From positions 6,944,001 through 7,008,000 of the forward strand of contig CM082588.2 of the NCBI GenBank assembly GCA_040954595.2: 64,000 nt of DNA, given 5' to 3'. Below the pieces are notes generated by a model. It did no database searches. It was not told where the DNA came from and saw only the letters and a list, made by a program, of their open reading frames with translations. This stretch comes from Balanoglossus misakiensis. Taxonomy: Eukaryota > Hemichordata. Position numbers and translations under genes: made by a program. Below, one piece after another: positions 59,155-64,000 of this stretch (the stretch's first letter is position 1; every line of letters begins with the position of its first letter).

Positions 59155-59579
59155 TTCACCACTAATTAGACACTCGAACGGAAATCGTCAAAATGCAGCT
59201 ATGTCTAATAAATGAACTCCTATTTCCTCTCTCGAGCTGCTGCATGTTTTAGCGCGTAAGCTTTCAAGTTTTAAAGGGTTACAACCAATGCATGTTAAGT
59301 GTACGTGGACAAACTTCATTCGAAACCAATTTGTGACTTAAACGGTTAATCAAACAGTGTGTAAAATTCGCTGTCTGTGGTGACGGTCAAATTCCACCCT
59401 GTACTTTCCAGTACAGTGTGAAGGAAATACTAGTACCCCTCCTGTAGAAAAGTGCTTCGGTCGGAAGACATTGATGATGGAATATTTAGAGAGTGCAATA
59501 AAAACTAATCAAGGATGGAATGAATCTTGTGATTACGACACAAAACTGACACAAATGGAAGTCAATTTACAGAACCTAC

Positions 59580-59614
59580 CGATGCGAACACCTGCCGTTT
59601 CCCGCCTCGTCCAT
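59580..59614 (-). CDS. Alternative first coding exon of the HNMT-like gene
   Basis: ATG at 59614 (context GACAAAATGG) begins MDEAGNGRCSH plus two bases, then a GTAGGT donor. It is 35 nt and ends in phase 2, exactly as does the nearer first exon at 59154-59120 (MSSQRKKSPEK, donor GTAAGT). Either joins 57817 in frame (codon CGG or CAG). This suggests two promoters about 460 bp apart; only transcripts can tell. Confidence 0.5.
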
Positions 59615-61173
59615 TTTGTCGGCGTAATGAGACTTGAACAGTGACGACACCCCAGATCAAACTTCACTTACACAATCACACTGACAAAGTATATCTGTTT
59701 TAGACCCTGCGCTTTCAATAACCCTTCAGTTTAATTTCCTTTTGATAACAGACGTTCACATCACTGGCGTCTGTGTCAATGGTCATGAGTGTTGAGTTAT
59801 GCATATTCAGTTAATGCTGAATTATTATGCATATTATTAGTATGGGGCGTTTGTTAAATTGGTCCTGGCGATAATGGAAAATAATTCAGACGTACGCATG
59901 CGCAGTCAGTCTACCCCGTCAAGTTATTCCAGAACGTGAAAGTACACCCAGGACTTGAGAGAGATGGTTTAGAATCATGGTTATTTTTTTGAAGCTATCG
60001 ATTTGTGTGCCTTATATTATAGCACAATGAAGCTTATTCGTTGTATTGTAACAATCTCTTAATATTTTAGGTTGGCTACATAATATTACACGTGTTACCA
60101 TTATAACTAGTCTGTCAATACACGCATGTACCAATTTCGTCCATGACGAAGTGCCCAATGCTAAGTTTAAAATTATGTAAGCTATGCGTGTATAATTTTC
60201 TTTTAATCATGGCAAATATCAAGGTACGTTTCAAACTCAGACGAGCGTCGAAATTGCAACTAAACTGCCCGTCCAGGTTTAATAGGGAAATGCCCGAGTT
60301 AGTGAATCAGGAGTAAAGATAAGTTCGATTTTTTGATGATGACAAGGCATATTCCATACCATAGTGGATTTTTTTTAAATGGCGGTATAGTATCTAGTCT
60401 TGATGCTGACCTAAAAGACGTGTCAGTGTTAAATATGCGATACATGTACATACATAATACTGGCGACATATGTTGTTGGGTGAATCTTGTTAAGTCATTG
60501 CATTAGTACACTATGACACATGCTATTGAATGACAATGACAGACTACAAGATGGCGTCATATTTTAGAGGAAAAATCGTTTTATATTATAACATAGCCGT
60601 GTGACTGAGAAACCATCTAGGATATTGTAGGTGATATATTAACATCTTTGCATTAGATACTTTTAGATAGAACGTGTGAGTGTGCCACTGACATTTGTAA
60701 CGTATATCATATATGTTTGCAATCCAATGTGCAATACGGGCATACTCGTGTAGGTGATTTCAAGGTAGAAGTAAGTTGTTAGATCTAGGAGATCATCAGT
60801 CTGGTTTGTTATATAGATTTTGTCGTTGTTTACATGGGTATTTTGGCAGTGTTCATATTTGTTTATTGTTCTGTTATTTTTTTTACGCATTCTGCGTTCT
60901 CGCGAGCTGGAGACATCTACCTTCGCAACGCAGTTGCCGTAAAGAGGTCGTGGTTTACGACGATGCGCAATCCGCTGTAAGATAGAGGGCGTCGTTACAT
61001 TTGCTTGGTCTCGCCTGTACGTTCGCGTTTTGTGCTGATATCCAGATGCTAGTTATAGTATAGGTATATCTGTTCGCTTCTGTCGCTGATGCATTTCATA
61101 TAGCGCCTCCGAACCGCCATGTCCTACCGCCAGCGGCGCAGTATGCATTTGCGAAGCCGAACGAGGTGTGGCC

Positions 61174-61576
61174 TAGTCTCGGTTACCCAGACCCCCCTGC
61201 TTCTTCCGTTGGGCACTCCTGCTTTTCCCAGAAAGAGGGTCTGGGGAAACCCCATAGACAAATCTCCGGGCAAAGATGGCCGACTCGGGACAAAAGCAAT
61301 GCATGATGGTCAACATTTATGACATTTGATATTATGACATGACGATATTAGAAAACTATTTACCAAACTTCCCTCTCTCTTTTCAATTTATAGACAGTTT
61401 CAGCAGGTCCAGCACTTCTCAGCATGTTTTGTTTATGTTAAAGGCTGCAACCATCATGCATCGCTTTTGTCTGAAGTCGGCCATCTTTGCCCGGAGATTT
61501 GTCTATGGGGTTTTCCCAGACCCTCTTTCTGGAGTGGCCAACGGAAGAAGCAGGGGGGTCTGGGTAACCGAGACTA
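61174..61576. mobile_element. Foldback element with 9-bp target duplication (MULE-like)
   Basis: 403 bp bounded by TAGTCTCGGTTACCCAG and its inverse CTGGGTAACCGAGACTA. The arms pair over about 140 bp with small differences. Flanks 61165-61173 and 61577-61585 are both GGTGTGGCC, a perfect 9-bp duplication. A 9-bp duplication with long inverted arms fits non-autonomous Mutator-type elements. No coding capacity. Fragments of the family occur at 31229 and 62211. Confidence 0.85.
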
Positions 61577-62210
61577 GGTGTGGCCGGAAAAAGAAACTGC
61601 GTGTATTGTGTCGCTGTCTTCTTAGAATAGCTGCTTTGCTAATCACTTCCAGGTTCGAGTACGAAAGCACATAATGGTGTCAGAAGTACATGTAGTTAAA
61701 ACGGGCCAAAAAGATCAAATAGCATTCCCTCTGCGAGCTGGTTTTAGAAATACATCATTCATTTAAAAAAAAATTCAAATATTTTAAAATTGCAGTTTAT
61801 TCACTAGATACAATATTAGCAAAGATCAGTGTATCGTTAGAAAGTTTCATAAAATTTGATAGTACTGCAATGCTGAAATAATAATTATAATAATAATAAT
61901 AACAACTTTATTTCAGGAAATATGCAAGACACAAAAGTGTACGCAAAAAACATATACAAATAGTAATAAAAGGAATATTTAAAAATAAATACTTCTATAC
62001 TCTAGAGTATGTTTATACAGATAATTGCAGAAATTATTAAATAGGTAAAAGTGCGACCCCAAGTTCTGAGAGATCCCTGTCCACACAATATCAGTAACAA
62101 GTTCGGTCATTATTAATATGAACACTATTCTTAATTGAATTTGTTTACAAATTACAATGACCATAAAAGTTTATCGAAATAATAAAGTAGATAAAAGGCA
62201 ATTTAGAAGT

Positions 62211-62232
62211 AACCTGGGTAACCGAGACTAAA
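62211..62232. mobile_element. Terminal fragment of the foldback (family E) element
   Basis: CCTGGGTAACCGAGACTA matches the right end of the 61174-61576 element; it lies 41 bp from the fucosyltransferase-like stop codon. Confidence 0.5.
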
Positions 62233-62272
62233 GTAACACGTGCCAATCGTCACGTGTCCCGAAACTTTCACT

Positions 62273-64000
62273 TCAGTTAATACTATTAACCTGTTTTGGT
62301 ATTTGCTGTAGTGACGACAAATATGTTGTTTTCCGCTTAAGAAGATTCCTTTCTGACGCTGCTGCAGTTGACCACGCTGAGCCCCCAGAAGCGATGAAAA
62401 CATTTGCTTCTGAAATGATAATACTCGGAATTTTAGTCAGCGTACATGCAAACAATTTGCCTTAAAATATCTGGCACAAAATCAAAGTAGTTAGAACACG
62501 TCACACTATTGGCTGAACTTACGTTTGATGACTTCCTGTTCAACTAACGATATGACGTAATTGTCGTCACTGTAGGAAGCAATGCTGGAGATGTTCGCTA
62601 TCAAGTCTTTCTTCGTGAATAGCCGAGGAACGTGTGGTCTCAGAATATTGTACATTGTCTGAAAAGAGAAGGGCGTACGATTAAGTATGTCTTGTCCACA
62701 GAGGGTCATTCGATCGATACTTTAAGTAAACTGCTAATTCCATTTCCATTTCTCTCTTATGCATATTTCCTTTGACCATCTTCGGATTACTACACACCTG
62801 CATCACTAACTGCAAAAGTTCATTAAATATTTAAATTTGAAAGTGTATTGACAAGAAACTGCAACGTGTCTCTTCATGGGCAATCTTTTAGCGAAGTTTA
62901 TGTCAAAATAGAGCGCGGTATTACCATACGATTTTATTGACTGATGACAAATTTCATGAAAATGACAATAGTAGAAGTGAGTTTTCTAGCCATTCTCAAT
63001 GTAATCGTATGGAAAAAGACGAATGCACGCACAGTTTTCCAGTTTTATTTACACATGAATCGGGAAAAGAGATATACCTGGGCAAATTCTGGATAGGCAA
63101 GATACACACACGAGACTTTCGCCTTCTTCATAAAATCCTTGAAGACTTCAACGAATTTTTTAGATTCACTCTGTAGGTTCAGTCTCCCATAATCACATCC
63201 CTTCGTTTGATTCCATATCATGCACCTGTGTAAATATATACAGACAAATAAATAAAAATTAGGGTTGGTAGGTTGGTAGGGAAATTGTTTTATTTTGCAA
63301 TTTTATTTTATATCTTGGCCGCCGTAGTGTAGAAGAATGACGTCATACTTCTTGCGAGATTCTCCCAATTTTCAAAATAAATTGTATATTTGACATTGTT
63401 TCTACTTCCGGTTAAGGAAGCTCTAAAAAGTTTCGGGTCGGCGGATTAAAATTAGGGTAGGTCGGGTAATCGGAACAACACATATTTTCTATTTGGCCTT
63501 ACATTTTAATAAATTAATTCATTCAATGTCGAGATATATTAGAGTCGGCGTAACAAACCATACTTCTTGGCGAGATATAAACTGCCTTACGTCGTAATTC
63601 TGGCCGTCAATCTTTGGTTTTACATTACTTGCCTTTCTCCAGTTCGATTTCTCCAGTGGAAGCCAAGAAACGGTTTTCCGTCACATATATGTTGCGAGGC
63701 TTCTTGTCCCATTCGACGAATGTAGGGCGCCTTTACCAGACACCTATTGGCAGATTCCGCCAGCTGGTTCCATCGTTTATATGCTAAGTGGTTGTTGCGT
63801 CGATGCCGATAAATGACACAGCGGTACTTGTGCAAATCACTCAATTTTTCTTGGAGTGATTTTCGTCTGGTCTGTGCTCCATTGGCCGCTTTGCTGCCGT
63901 TGTATTCATCCACGTCGATTGGCGTGAAATGTAATCCGGTGTCAAGGAATATGTCTTCAAGTAAATTACCCTTCTTGTGGTCATCATATATCACGGCGCG
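62273..64000 (-). CDS. O-fucosyltransferase-like protein, C-terminal part (5' off window)
   Basis: Four exons in minus order: 64000-63633 (continues beyond the window), 63225-63078, 62658-62523 and 62409-62273; 262 codons visible, phases 2, 0, 1 agree. Intron 63632-63226 uses a GC donor (AG|GCAAGT). FLGFHWRNRTGE resembles the H-x-R-x-x-x-E/D GDP-fucose-binding motif of GT65/GT68-type transferases. The C-terminal VFIASGGSAWSTAAASERN resembles the S-x-W/F-S ... ER motif of the O-FucT fold. CMIWNQTKGCDY suggests a disulfide loop. Such enzymes act in the ER/Golgi and add fucose to Ser/Thr of secreted proteins. The exact acceptor cannot be inferred, and another GT-B glycosyltransferase is possible. 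Confidence 0.62.

Larger units (their letters stand above)
59155..62272. other. Intergenic between HNMT-like and fucosyltransferase-like genes
   Basis: Apart from the alternative first exon (59580-59614) and the foldback element (61174-61576) I see no exon. It includes an AT-rich stretch with an AAT microsatellite (61875-61902) followed by AACAACTTTATTTCAGG. The TTTATT there (61907-61912) could be the minus-strand polyA signal for the fucosyltransferase-like gene. Confidence 0.5.

Overview
This window looks like the genome of an invertebrate deuterostome, most likely a lancelet (Branchiostoma). The evidence is intron-dense genes with chordate-type products, AT-rich introns holding short GC-rich exons, many small inverted-repeat elements, and frequent ACATGTA motifs. 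The species assignment is inference; the gene assignments rest on exon translations whose splice phases match.

Layout, left to right. (1) About 471-3324, plus strand: the 3' half of a raftlin-like gene; its 5' end lies outside the window. (2) 5063-46548, plus strand: a complete SPAG17/PF6 gene, the ciliary central-apparatus C1a projection protein. I traced 40 exons and 2,477 codons; every junction keeps phase, and one boundary near 45,515 is uncertain. (3) 47642-52606, minus strand: a 13-exon TMEM145/GPR180-family seven-TM protein of 509 aa. (4) 53829-59614, minus strand: a histamine N-methyltransferase-like SAM methyltransferase of 369 aa, with two possible first exons. (5) 62273-64000, minus strand: the C-terminal part of an O-fucosyltransferase-like gene that runs off the right edge. 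SPAG17 and the TMEM145-like gene converge with about 1.1 kb between their stop codons.

The most remarkable structure is a 5.5-kb DNA transposon (17540-23054) inside SPAG17 intron 13. It has 491-bp terminal inverted repeats that I read as essentially identical. It carries two convergent genes: a SAP-like/SWIM/YqaJ nuclease (plus strand) and a THAP-DDE transposase (minus strand). This is the layout of the ISL2EU group of eukaryotic transposons. Each inverted repeat carries the same ATG, a five-codon first exon (MAAKM), a splice donor and an upstream TGACGTCA site. The two proteins therefore appear to be expressed from duplicate copies of one promoter and one leader exon. The nuclease gene reads through intact. 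The transposase THAP exon is 173 nt where phase demands a multiple of three, and it holds an in-frame stop, so this copy looks recently disabled by a 1-nt loss.

The SPAG17 introns also hold many non-autonomous elements. They include a TA-flanked CGCGA-rich family (7 copies), two or three TTAA-flanked families (one nested in another) and a Tigger-like element. A 403-bp foldback element with a perfect 9-bp target duplication lies at 61174-61576. No rRNA, convincing tRNA, CRISPR array or prokaryotic signal was seen.
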